DNA from: an uncultured bacterium
GTDB taxonomy: Bacteria > Methylomirabilota > Methylomirabilia > Rokubacteriales > CSP1-6
Assembly (NCBI GenBank): GCA_946479205.1
Contig: CAMLFJ010000071.1
Span: 1 to 9,997, forward strand
Direction of reading: 5' to 3'
DNA: 9,997 nt
Positions 1-5,924 of the stretch are shown here, one piece after another. The translations under genes and the position numbers were made by a program. The number at the start of each line of letters is the position of its first letter. Position 1 is the first letter of the stretch. The notes beneath the pieces were generated by a model. The model was not told the origin of the DNA and made no database searches. It saw nothing but the letters and a program-made list of their open reading frames with translations.

Positions 1-599
1 ACCGCCATGTACACCTCGCCCCAGATCATCGGCACCGGGTTGGCCCCGAACTGCTTGAAGACCTCGACCAGGGTCGGGATGGGCGGGACGCGGATGGTCT
101 GGCCCTTGAGATCGTCGGGCACCATCACCGCCTTCTTGTTCGAGAGCACGCCGCGGAAGCCGAAGCCGCCGCCGTAGCAGAAGCCCTTGGCCCCGAGCGG
201 CTCGAAGTGCTTCATCAGCTCCTTGCCCACCGGCCCGTCCATCACGCGCCACACGTGCTCGCGGTTCTGGTAGAGGAACGGCACGTCGGGCGCGAGCAGC
301 TTGGGATCGAACTTGCCGCCCGCGGACGGGAGCGAGACCGCCGCGATGTCCACCGTGCCGAGCTGCATGCCCTCGATGGCCACGATCTCGTTCTTGGTGA
401 GCTGCCCGGCCGGGTAGACCTCGATCTTGAGCTTGCCGCCGCTCTTGGCCTCGGCGATCTCCTTGAACTTGTACGCGGCGGTGGTGAAGGGGTTGTCGTT
501 GCCGACGATGGTGGCGAGCTTGAGGGTGACCACCTGGGCGGGCGACGGAGAGACGAGCCCGAGCAGGACGATGATGGCGAGCGCGGCGCGTAGGACCAT
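1..599 (-). CDS. TRAP transporter solute-binding protein, DctP family (3' end cut off by window start)
   Basis: Periplasmic substrate-capture subunit of a tripartite ATP-independent (TRAP) uptake system, which normally hands an organic acid to DctQ/DctM membrane subunits. The visible part is 199 residues; the family is usually about 330, so the C-terminal third lies outside the window. Residues 1-22 form a signal peptide (hydrophobic core AALAIIVLLGLV, cleavage probably after SPSPA or Q22). Family marks are the ligand-lobe stretch around residues 41-66 (FKEIAEAKSGGKLKIEVYPAGQL), the GFR motif with R149, DLKGQTIRVP (163-172) with the usual carboxylate-binding R170, and GANPVPMIWGEVYMA (185-199). 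The ATG at 599 is preceded by GGAGG at 606-610 with a 6-nt spacer. The DctQ/DctM genes are not visible and would lie beyond position 1. The substrate cannot be read from the sequence, though R170 suggests a carboxylate. Confidence 0.93.
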   Translation of the reverse strand, partial: MVLRAALAIIVLLGLVSPSPAQVVTLKLATIVGNDNPFTTAAYKFKEIAEAKSGGKLKIEVYPAGQLTKNEIVAIEGMQLGTVDIAAVSLPSAGGKFDPKLLAPDVPFLYQNREHVWRVMDGPVGKELMKHFEPLGAKGFCYGGGFGFRGVLSNKKAVMVPDDLKGQTIRVPPIPTLVEVFKQFGANPVPMIWGEVYMA

Positions 600-643
600 G
601 ACGAGCCTCCAGCGGCGTTGGGGGTGGGCGGCGTCTGGGCTTG

Positions 644-672
644 CTTATATCCCAGGCTCCCCTGGGTCGCAA
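644..672 (-). promoter_or_regulatory. Sigma-70 type promoter of the TRAP binding-protein gene
   Basis: On the minus strand, TTGCGA (672-667) is followed after exactly 17 bp by TATAAG (649-644). Both hexamers are close to the housekeeping consensus and stand out in very GC-rich sequence. The predicted transcript start near 637 leaves a leader of about 38 nt before the ATG at 599, with GGAGG at 606-610 inside it. The spacer holds a perfect inverted repeat (separate entry). Inferred from sequence only. Confidence 0.6.
651..666. promoter_or_regulatory. Inverted repeat CCCAGG-CTCC-CCTGGG, candidate operator
   Basis: A perfect 6-bp inverted repeat with a 4-bp centre fills the 17-bp spacer between the -35 and -10 elements of the binding-protein promoter. 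It also sits just upstream of the -10 of the divergent metallo-hydrolase gene. A dimeric regulator bound here would block RNA polymerase toward the transporter and could influence the divergent operon. No regulator gene is visible next to it. In GC-rich DNA a 6-bp repeat can arise by chance; its placement makes it notable. Confidence 0.4.
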
Positions 673-684
673 GCTTCGCGACTT

Positions 685-693
685 TGCTACACT
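685..693 (+). promoter_or_regulatory. Extended -10 promoter giving a probable leaderless mRNA for the metallo-hydrolase operon
   Basis: TGCTACACT is an extended -10 element (TGn plus TACACT) ending 7 nt before the ATG at 701. A start site about 7 nt downstream would fall on or next to the ATG, giving a leaderless message. This agrees with the absence of a Shine-Dalgarno sequence before 701. The -35 position (about 665-670, GGTCGC) is poor, as often seen with extended -10 promoters. The same geometry recurs at 8091-8107. Confidence 0.45.
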
Positions 694-700
694 CGGTCCC

Positions 701-1552
701 ATGAGCTGGATCGATCCGAACTTTCCGCGCAGCGCGACGCCCACGGACCTGGTCGGTCGCGTGCTCGGGCTCAATCCCGGCATGATGACCGGGCCCGGCA
801 CCAACACCTACCTCGTCGGCCGCGCCTACCCGATCCTGATCGACACCGGCGCGGGCGAGTCCGAGTATCCCGCGCTCTTCGAGCGCTACCTGCGCGAGCG
901 CGGCTGGCGGCGGCCGGAGCGCATCATCCTGACCCACCGCCATCGCGACCACCTGGGCGGGGTCGGCCAGCTTCGCGAGCTGTTCCCGGGCGTGCCGGTC
1001 TCGAAGATGATCTTCAAGGACTCGGGGCTCCCCGAGGACGTCGACATGCTCCAGGACGGCGAGGTGGTGGAGGGCGACGGGGTCACGCTCGTGCCGGTCT
1101 ACACCCCCGGCCACGCCTCCGACCATCTCTGCTTCTTCCTGAGGGAGGAGCGGGCGCTCTTCAGCGGCGACCTGATCCTGAACGGCTCCACCACCGTGAT
1201 CCCCGACGAGGACGGCGACCTCGGGCTCTATCTCGACTCGCTGCGCCGCGTGCAGGCCCTCGGCGTGCGGCACATCTACCCGGCCCACGGCCCGGTGATC
1301 GAGGACGGCCCCGGCAAGATCCAGGAGTTCATCGATCACCGCATGCTGCGCGAGCGCCAGATCCTGGACGTGCTGGGCGGCGGGCCGCGTACCGTGCCCG
1401 AGATCGTCAAGGTGATCTACGCCGACGTGATACCCGCGCTGCACCGCATGGCCGGCATGTCCGTGCACTCTCACCTGCGCAAGCTCAAGAACGAGGTGCG
1501 GGTGAGCGAGGAGACGGTGGCCGGCAGTCCCTCCCGCTGGACCCTGCTCTAG
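701..1552 (+). CDS. Metallo-beta-lactamase-fold hydrolase, LACTB2-like
   Basis: A 283-residue soluble metallo-hydrolase with two domains. The metal site is visible in order: H79, H81, D83 and H84 (THRHRDHLGG), H138 (TPGHASDH), D157 (FSGDLIL) and H196 (YPAHGPVI), a complete two-zinc set. The C-terminal part, about 210-283, fits the winged-helix domain typical of LACTB2-like proteins (HRMLRERQILDVL, then MSVHSHLRKLKNE). Known LACTB2 is an endoribonuclease, but bacterial relatives are mostly uncharacterised and can act on esters, thioesters or lactones, so the substrate is open. I chose the ATG at 701: the frame is open to a TTG at 641, but those 20 extra residues lie across the promoter and resemble nothing. 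No signal peptide is seen, so it is probably cytoplasmic. The amidohydrolase starts 21 bp downstream, so the two are likely co-transcribed. Confidence 0.9.
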   Translation: MSWIDPNFPRSATPTDLVGRVLGLNPGMMTGPGTNTYLVGRAYPILIDTGAGESEYPALFERYLRERGWRRPERIILTHRHRDHLGGVGQLRELFPGVPVSKMIFKDSGLPEDVDMLQDGEVVEGDGVTLVPVYTPGHASDHLCFFLREERALFSGDLILNGSTTVIPDEDGDLGLYLDSLRRVQALGVRHIYPAHGPVIEDGPGKIQEFIDHRMLRERQILDVLGGGPRTVPEIVKVIYADVIPALHRMAGMSVHSHLRKLKNEVRVSEETVAGSPSRWTLL

Positions 1553-1573
1553 CCGCCGCCGCACGCGCCGATC

Positions 1574-3214
1574 GTGCTGCTGACCAACGGCCGGATCCAC
1601 ACGATGGACGCGGCCGGCTCCGTGGTGGACGCCCTCGTGATCCGGGAGGGCCGCGTGGCCTTCGCGGGCCGGCGCGGCGACGTCAATCCGGCGGCGGGCG
1701 AGCCCACGCTCGACCTGGCCGGCCGCGCGGTGCTGCCGGGCCTGGTGGATGGCCACGGGCACCTCATGCTCCTCGCCCGCGCGCGGCTCGAGCTCGACCT
1801 GGCCGCCGCGCGCTCGGAGGACGAGATCGCGCGCATGGTGGCGGCGGCCGCGGCGCGGCGCTCGGCGGGGGAGTGGATCACCGGGCGCGGCTGGGACCAG
1901 ACGCGCTGGCCCGGGCAGGCCTATCCGTCGCGCGCCTCGCTCGATCGCGCGGCCCCCGGGCATCCGGTCGCGCTCATCCGCGTGGACGGGCATGCGACCT
2001 GGGCCAGCGGCCTGGCCCTGATGCGTGCGGGCATCACGCCCCACTCCGCGGACCCGCCGGGCGGGCTCATCGCCAAGGATGCGCGCGGCGAGCCCACCGG
2101 GATCCTGATCGACCTGGCCCAGGACGTCATTCGCGGCCTGGTCCCGGCCCCGTCGGAGGAGCGCTTCGACCAGGCGGTGCGTGACACCATCGCCGAGTGC
2201 CTCGCCAAGGGGCTCACCGGTGCGCACGAGCCGGGGCTCGACCTCTCGGCGATCGCGTCCTACACGCGGCTGATCGAGCGCGGCCAGTTCCCGTTCCGCG
2301 TCTTCGCCGCGCTCTCCGGCAAGAAGGCGTGGGGCCGCTATCGCGACGGCGCGCCCGAGACGGTGGGCGACGGCCGGCTCGTGGTGGGCGCGGTGAAGCT
2401 CTGGCTCGACGGCGCGCTCGGATCGCGCGGGGCCGCGCTGCACTCGCCCTACTGCGACGACCCCGCCAACACCGGGCTCGTGCTGGTGCCCCCCGAGGAC
2501 GTGGAGCGGCTCACCCGCGAGGTGAGTGCCCGCGGCTTCCACGTCTGGGTGCACGCCATCGGCGATCGGGCGAATACCATGGTGCTCGACGTGTTCGAGC
2601 GCGTGCGCGCCGACGGCGGTCCGCCCTCACGGCTGCGCGTCGAGCACGCCCAGATCCTCACGCCCGCCGACATCCCGCGCTTCGCGCGCCTGGGCGTGGT
2701 GCCGAGCATGCAGCCCACCCACTGCACCTCCGACATGCGGTGGGCCGGCGAGCGTCTCGGACCCGAGCGGCTGGCCGGCGCCTACGCCTGGCGCTCGGTG
2801 CTGGACAGCGGGGCCTACATCGCGGGCGGCTCCGACTTTCCGGTGGAGGACGCCAACCCCTTCCACGGCCTCCACGCCGCGGTGACGCGCCGGCCGCGCG
2901 AGGGCGCCGATCCGGGCTGGCAGCCCGAGCAGCGGATGACGCGCGACGAGGCGGTGCGCTCGTTCACGATCTGGAACGCGCGCTCCGTCGGGCTCGCGGC
3001 CGACCAGGGCTCGCTCGAGGTGGGCAAGCGCGCGGACCTGATCGCGCTGGCCGACGACGTGTTCACGTGCGCGGAGGAGACGATCGGGAGCCTCGCCCCG
3101 GTCCTCACCATGGTGGGCGGGGTCGTCGCCCACCGCGCCGATCAGGACCTCGGCGCGAGCCGCTCCGCGAGCCGGGCCAGGTCCGCCGGGTCGACGTCGG
3201 ATACGAGCGCGTAG
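1574..3214 (+). CDS. Amidohydrolase family protein, YtcJ-like (Amidohydro_3)
   Basis: A 546-residue metal-dependent hydrolase of the urease/amidohydrolase superfamily. Visible landmarks are the N-terminal beta-sandwich (LLTNGRIHTMD), H61 and H63 in VDGHGHL, K275 in VKLWLDGALGSRGAAL, H327 in VHAIGDRAN, H358 in RVEHAQI and D421 in GSDFPVEDANPF. These are the expected metal and catalytic positions of the barrel, in YtcJ order. The family hydrolyses C-N bonds of amides or formamides; the substrate cannot be told here. The GTG at 1574 is chosen because the family N-terminus begins right there; no clear ribosome-binding site is visible and coupling to the gene 21 bp upstream is likely. The family core ends near VGGVVAHR (about residue 520); the last ~25 residues (Ala/Ser/Arg-rich) come from reading into the opposite anti-sigma gene, overlapping it by 73 bp. 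Confidence 0.9.
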   Translation: MLLTNGRIHTMDAAGSVVDALVIREGRVAFAGRRGDVNPAAGEPTLDLAGRAVLPGLVDGHGHLMLLARARLELDLAAARSEDEIARMVAAAAARRSAGEWITGRGWDQTRWPGQAYPSRASLDRAAPGHPVALIRVDGHATWASGLALMRAGITPHSADPPGGLIAKDARGEPTGILIDLAQDVIRGLVPAPSEERFDQAVRDTIAECLAKGLTGAHEPGLDLSAIASYTRLIERGQFPFRVFAALSGKKAWGRYRDGAPETVGDGRLVVGAVKLWLDGALGSRGAALHSPYCDDPANTGLVLVPPEDVERLTREVSARGFHVWVHAIGDRANTMVLDVFERVRADGGPPSRLRVEHAQILTPADIPRFARLGVVPSMQPTHCTSDMRWAGERLGPERLAGAYAWRSVLDSGAYIAGGSDFPVEDANPFHGLHAAVTRRPREGADPGWQPEQRMTRDEAVRSFTIWNARSVGLAADQGSLEVGKRADLIALADDVFTCAEETIGSLAPVLTMVGGVVAHRADQDLGASRSASRARSAGSTSDTSA

Positions 3215-3930
3215 CCCAGCTCGCCGTCGCGCCACAGCACCGAGGTGAAGCCCCGCGAGGTCGTGACGTGGGCCTGCCCGCCGCCCAGAGGCGTGAGCCC
3301 GCGGGCCGGCCAGGGCAGCCCGTCGGCCCGGAAGACGAAGAGCGAGACCGTGTGCAGCCGCCGGTTGAACACGAACACCGCGGCCTTGCGGTCCAGGTAG
3401 TAACCGACCGCGCCGCCCCGCAGCGGGAAGTCCTGGTCGCCGTCGAAGCGGATCACCGGCGCGAAGTCGAGGCGCCCCTCGAACCACGGCTTGACCTGGT
3501 GGATCCCGCCGCTCTCGATGTCGAGCGGATGCTGGCTCGCCAGGATCCGCAGGTGATCGTTGACCGCCTCGGCCACCATCCGTGAGGCGGCGCGCTCGCT
3601 CGCCCGCTGGCCGGCGAGGGGCACCACGATCAGGAGCACCGCGGCCACCGCCGCGGCCGGGACGAGATAGCGCCCCCAGCGCCGCCAGGAGCCCGGGCCG
3701 GCGGTCGCCGTCCCCGGCCACGCCGCGGCCAGGCGGCGCTTGAGCGCGACCGGCGCCGCGTGCTGCGGCAGCCGGCCCTCGAGCACCTCGCTCAGGAGCG
3801 CCTCCGCCGCGTCCTCGTGCGCGCACGCCGCGCACGTCTGCAGGTGCCCGCGCAGCGCGGCGAGCGCCTCCGGATCGAGCCGGCCGCGCCGCGCGTCCAG
3901 CAGCTGGCCCCGGGCGTCGTCGCACGTCAT
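3142..3930 (-). CDS. Membrane-anchored zinc-finger anti-sigma factor
   Basis: A 262-residue single-span inner-membrane protein that should hold the adjacent ECF sigma factor inactive until an envelope signal arrives. Residues 1-50 form a zinc-binding anti-sigma domain: C3, H29, C33 and C36 (HLQTCAAC) fit the H-x3-C-x2-C signature. A transmembrane helix spans about 88-107 ([20 protein letters not shown]). The outer domain, about 108-262, carries [15 protein letters not shown] (144-158), then [22 protein letters not shown] recall the KPWF-x-GRLDF pattern from anti-sigma factors of this type in Proteobacteria, where the ligand is unknown. Its ATG overlaps the stop of the sigma gene (ATGA, 3927-3930), so the two are translationally coupled. 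The 3' end overlaps the amidohydrolase gene tail to tail. The protein has few cysteines outside the zinc site, so redox sensing by the outer domain is not obvious. Confidence 0.9.
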   Translation of the reverse strand: MTCDDARGQLLDARRGRLDPEALAALRGHLQTCAACAHEDAAEALLSEVLEGRLPQHAAPVALKRRLAAAWPGTATAGPGSWRRWGRYLVPAAAVAAVLLIVVPLAGQRASERAASRMVAEAVNDHLRILASQHPLDIESGGIHQVKPWFEGRLDFAPVIRFDGDQDFPLRGGAVGYYLDRKAAVFVFNRRLHTVSLFVFRADGLPWPARGLTPLGGGQAHVTTSRGFTSVLWRDGELGYALVSDVDPADLARLAERLAPRS

Positions 3931-4505
3931 GGCGCGTAGTCCCGGAGCAGCGCGCGCAGCGCCGCGCGGGCCCGTGACAGCCGGGACTTCACGGTCCCGA
4001 CCGGGCAGCCCACGACCAGGGCGATCTCGACCTCGGTCAGCCCCTCGAGGTCGAGCAGGATCACGGTGCGCGCTTCCTCACCCAGGCTCATGAGCGCGCG
4101 CTCGATCTCCTCGCCGACCACCTTGCGCAGGCGGTCCAGCTCGAGATCCCCCCGCAGCCACTGGCCATGTTCCACGCCCTGCGCGGTCGGCGCCACCGTG
4201 TCGAGGCCGCCCACCGTCGGGTTGTGCCGCTCGTGGCGGTACTGGCTGAGGAACGTGTTGCGCAGGATGCGGAAGAGCCAGGCCTTGAGATTCGTCCCGG
4301 GCGTGTACTGGTGCGCGGCGGTGAGGGCACGGGCGTAGGTCTCCTGCACGAGGTCTTCCGCGTCGGTCGGGCTCCGGGTGAGGTAGCGGGCCAGGTTGTA
4401 GAGCGTATCCGCGTAGGCCAGGGCCTCGCGCCCGAGCCCCCCCGCGTCGCCCCGCCCCCAGCTCGCCATGCCGTGATCATAGGCCTCGCCCACGTCCCTC
4501 GCCAT
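3927..4505 (-). CDS. ECF (RpoE-type) RNA polymerase sigma factor
   Basis: A 192-residue extracytoplasmic-function sigma factor with only regions 2 and 4. Region 2 spans about 28-95 ([20 protein letters not shown], then [18 protein letters not shown]). Region 4 spans about 136-185, with the promoter-reading helix-turn-helix at 156-180 ([20 protein letters not shown]). The start at 4505 is supported by GAGGAG five bases upstream of the ATG; a later Met13 lacks such a site. The stop codon overlaps the anti-sigma start. A GGAAC-N16-CGTT element lies upstream (4577-4553), so the gene is probably autoregulated. Linker residues about 96-135 are ordinary for the class, and no C-terminal SnoaL or other extension is present, so control should rest on the anti-sigma partner. 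Confidence 0.95.
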   Translation of the reverse strand: MARDVGEAYDHGMASWGRGDAGGLGREALAYADTLYNLARYLTRSPTDAEDLVQETYARALTAAHQYTPGTNLKAWLFRILRNTFLSQYRHERHNPTVGGLDTVAPTAQGVEHGQWLRGDLELDRLRKVVGEEIERALMSLGEEARTVILLDLEGLTEVEIALVVGCPVGTVKSRLSRARAALRALLRDYAP

Positions 4506-4552
4506 CGCGGCTCCTCGCCCGCGGCCAGGCCCGCTGATCCTTCGATCACCGC

Positions 4553-4577
4553 AACGCGGGGCCGGCCGGATCGTTCC
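4553..4577 (-). promoter_or_regulatory. ECF-type promoter GGAAC-N16-CGTT facing the sigma/anti-sigma operon
   Basis: Reading the minus strand, GGAAC (4577-4573) is followed by a 16-bp spacer and CGTT (4556-4553). GGAAC with CGTT 16-17 bp downstream is a well-known ECF promoter form (for example EcfG-type; RpoE-type also uses GGAAC). Transcription would begin near 4546, giving a leader of about 40 nt before the sigma ATG at 4505. An element identical in both boxes and spacing faces the other way at 4600-4624, pointing to recognition by the encoded sigma factor itself. Confidence 0.65.
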
Positions 4578-4599
4578 CGGTCCGTATTCTTTTCGTCAC

Positions 4600-4624
4600 G
4601 GAACGAACCGGGCCGGGCTGCGTT
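4600..4624 (+). promoter_or_regulatory. ECF-type promoter GGAAC-N16-CGTT facing the cupredoxin/phosphoesterase operon
   Basis: GGAAC (4600-4604), a 16-bp spacer and CGTT (4621-4624) form the mirror partner of the element at 4553-4577. The spacers differ in sequence, so it is the boxes and spacing that are kept. A start near 4631 would leave a short leader of about 17 nt containing GAGGAGG (4634-4640), 7 nt before the ATG at 4648. This makes the cupredoxin operon a predicted direct target of the neighbouring sigma factor. Confidence 0.65.
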
Positions 4625-4647
4625 GGCACCGGCGAGGAGGAACGAAC
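4600..4647 (+). repeat. Direct repeat of GGAACGAAC (4600-4608 and 4639-4647)
   Basis: The nonamer GGAACGAAC occurs twice, 39 bp apart start to start. The first copy starts at the -35 box of the cupredoxin promoter; the second directly abuts the ATG at 4648 and overlaps the end of the Shine-Dalgarno stretch. The left-hand promoter box (TCGTTCC, 4571-4577) is an inverted 7-base match to the first copy. The second copy lacks a CGTT 16 bp downstream (CGAC instead), so it is unlikely to be a promoter. Function, if any, is unknown. Confidence 0.35.
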
Positions 4648-4995
4648 ATGAGCCCCTGGCGACGAATCACTTTGGCAGGAACCATGATGGCCGCGCTGCT
4701 CCTGGTCTCGGCAGGGCCGGCGCGGCCGCAGCAGGAGACGGGCCCGCGCGTCGAGATCAAGGCGCACGGCTTTGGGAGCGCCGAGCTGACCGTCCGGCCC
4801 GGCACCACCGTCACCTGGATCAATCACGACGACGATCCCCACACCGTGACCTCGACCGAGAACGTCTTCCGGTCACCGGGTCTCGATACCGACGAGACCT
4901 ACTCCTACACGTTCACGAAGCCGGGCACCTACACGTACTTCTGCACCTTGCACCCGATGATGACGGGCAAGGTCGTGGTCAGGAGCGAATCATGA
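4648..4995 (+). CDS. Exported cupredoxin (amicyanin/plastocyanin-like type-1 copper protein)
   Basis: A 115-residue blue-copper-type protein. Residues 1 to about 28 are a signal peptide (ITLAGTMMAALLLVSAG, cleavage near GPARPQ), so the mature protein of about 88 residues is periplasmic. All four type-1 copper ligands can be placed: H65 (DDDPHTV), then C99, H102 and M105 in CTLHPMM, the short amicyanin-style C-x2-H-x2-M loop. Known members carry single electrons between redox proteins; the partner here is unknown. The ATG at 4648 has GAGGAGG seven bases upstream. The stop overlaps the next start (ATGA, 4992-4995), tying its production to the phosphoesterase. The promoter at 4600-4624 predicts control by the adjacent ECF sigma factor. 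A role in copper or oxidative envelope stress is plausible but not shown by the sequence. Confidence 0.92.
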   Translation: MSPWRRITLAGTMMAALLLVSAGPARPQQETGPRVEIKAHGFGSAELTVRPGTTVTWINHDDDPHTVTSTENVFRSPGLDTDETYSYTFTKPGTYTYFCTLHPMMTGKVVVRSES

Positions 4996-5918
4996 GCGAT
5001 CAGGGCGGCGTCGAGCGGCGGCGGTTTCTGCAGTGCATGGCGTGGACGGGGACCGGCCTGCTCTGGTCCGTCGCGGGCGGGGTGCTCTCGTCGCGGGCGA
5101 TCGGCGATGCTGCGGCCCAGTCCGCGCCGGCCAGCTTCAGCTTCGCCCAGATCAGCGACACCCACATCGGCTTCAAGGGCGCCGCGAACCCGGACGCGAT
5201 GGGCACCTTCGAGGCGGGGATCGCCCGCATCAAGGCGCTCGATCCCCGGCCCGCGTTCCTGATCCACACCGGCGACATCACGCACGGGCAGAAGGCGGGC
5301 GCGTTCGACCTGGCCAGCGAGGGGCTCAAGGGCACCGGCGTCGAGCGGACGTTCTACGTGCCGGGCGAGCACGACGTGTTCGCGGACGGCGGTGCCGAGT
5401 ACCTGAATCGCTTCGCGGCGGGCCGCCCGGGCCGCGGCTGGCAGAGCTTCGACTACGGCGGCGTGCACTTCGTCGGCCTCGTCAACGTCCTCGACTACAA
5501 GGTGGGCGGGCTCGGCCGCCTCGGCCCGGAGCAGCTCGAGTGGCTGGAGCGCGACGTGGCGGGACTCACGGGCAGCACCCCCGTGGTGGTCTTCGCCCAC
5601 ATCCCCCTCTGGGCGGTGTACCCGCAGTGGGGCTGGGTGACCGATGACGCGGCGCAGGCCCTCGCCTACCTCAAGCGCTTCGGCTCCGTCACCGTGCTGA
5701 ACGGCCACATCCACCAGGTCATGCAGAAGGTGGAGGGCAACGTGACCTTCCATACCGCGCGCTCGACCGCCTTCCCGCAGCCCGCCCCCGGCGCCGCGCC
5801 GTCGCCGGGTCCCATGAAGGTGCCCGTCGAGGAGCTGCGCGGGGTGCTGGGAGTCCGCGAGGTCACCTACGCGCCGGGCAAGGACCGGCTGGCGGTTGTG
5901 GATGCCTCGCTCGCGTAG
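4992..5918 (+). CDS. Tat-exported calcineurin-like metallophosphoesterase
   Basis: A 308-residue metal-dependent phosphoesterase. The N-terminus has a twin-arginine signal: ERRRFLQ (8-14), a hydrophobic stretch at 19-33 and probable cleavage after AAAQS near residue 43. Export by Tat implies folding, perhaps with metals loaded, before transport. The calcineurin-like motifs appear in order: D56 and H58 (SDTHIG), G94-D95 (HTGDITH), G125-E126-H127-D128 where most members have GNHD, H203 (VFAHIPLW), and H239 and H241 (NGHIHQ). The Asn-to-Glu change at 126 alters a usual metal/phosphate ligand. The substrate could be a nucleotide, phosphodiester or phosphoprotein. The start at 4992 is fixed by the ATGA overlap with the cupredoxin gene and the Tat signal right after it; the reading frame is open further upstream but not as a gene. 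It ends 6 bp from the convergent CPBP gene, with no hairpin terminator between. Confidence 0.92.
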   Translation: MSDQGGVERRRFLQCMAWTGTGLLWSVAGGVLSSRAIGDAAAQSAPASFSFAQISDTHIGFKGAANPDAMGTFEAGIARIKALDPRPAFLIHTGDITHGQKAGAFDLASEGLKGTGVERTFYVPGEHDVFADGGAEYLNRFAAGRPGRGWQSFDYGGVHFVGLVNVLDYKVGGLGRLGPEQLEWLERDVAGLTGSTPVVVFAHIPLWAVYPQWGWVTDDAAQALAYLKRFGSVTVLNGHIHQVMQKVEGNVTFHTARSTAFPQPAPGAAPSPGPMKVPVEELRGVLGVREVTYAPGKDRLAVVDASLA

Positions 5919-5924
5919 GAGGGA

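Noticed and set aside
641..700. Upstream TTG start at 641 for the metallo-hydrolase
   Set aside because: It would translate across the operator-like repeat and both promoter elements, and the 20 added residues look unlike the family N-terminus.
427..2184. Long plus-strand open frame (585 codons) and its continuation at 2197-3585
   Set aside because: Low-complexity Arg/Ala/Pro sequence out of frame with two motif-complete enzymes; shadow frames.
242..2554. Very long minus-strand open frame (770 codons) across the binding-protein, metallo-hydrolase and amidohydrolase genes
   Set aside because: Its translation is Arg/Ala/Gly/His-rich without family motifs, while the opposite or alternate frames hold full motif sets; it is a GC-rich shadow.
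2627..3925. Minus-strand 432-codon frame over the anti-sigma gene and amidohydrolase 3' end
   Set aside because: The alternate frame gives the zinc-finger, membrane helix and KPWF motifs; this one gives only repetitive Arg/Ala/Gly sequence.
4639..4664. Third GGAAC as another ECF promoter
   Set aside because: Sixteen bases downstream is CGAC, not CGTT, and a start there would fall inside the cupredoxin coding region.
4167..4991. Upstream extension of the phosphoesterase frame to 4167
   Set aside because: It runs antisense through the sigma gene and through the cupredoxin gene; the Tat signal begins right at the ATG at 4992.
5919..5924. Transcription terminator between the convergent phosphoesterase and CPBP genes
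   Set aside because: Only 6 bp separate the stop codons and no hairpin with a T-run is seen around them; termination must rely on sequence inside the genes or on Rho.
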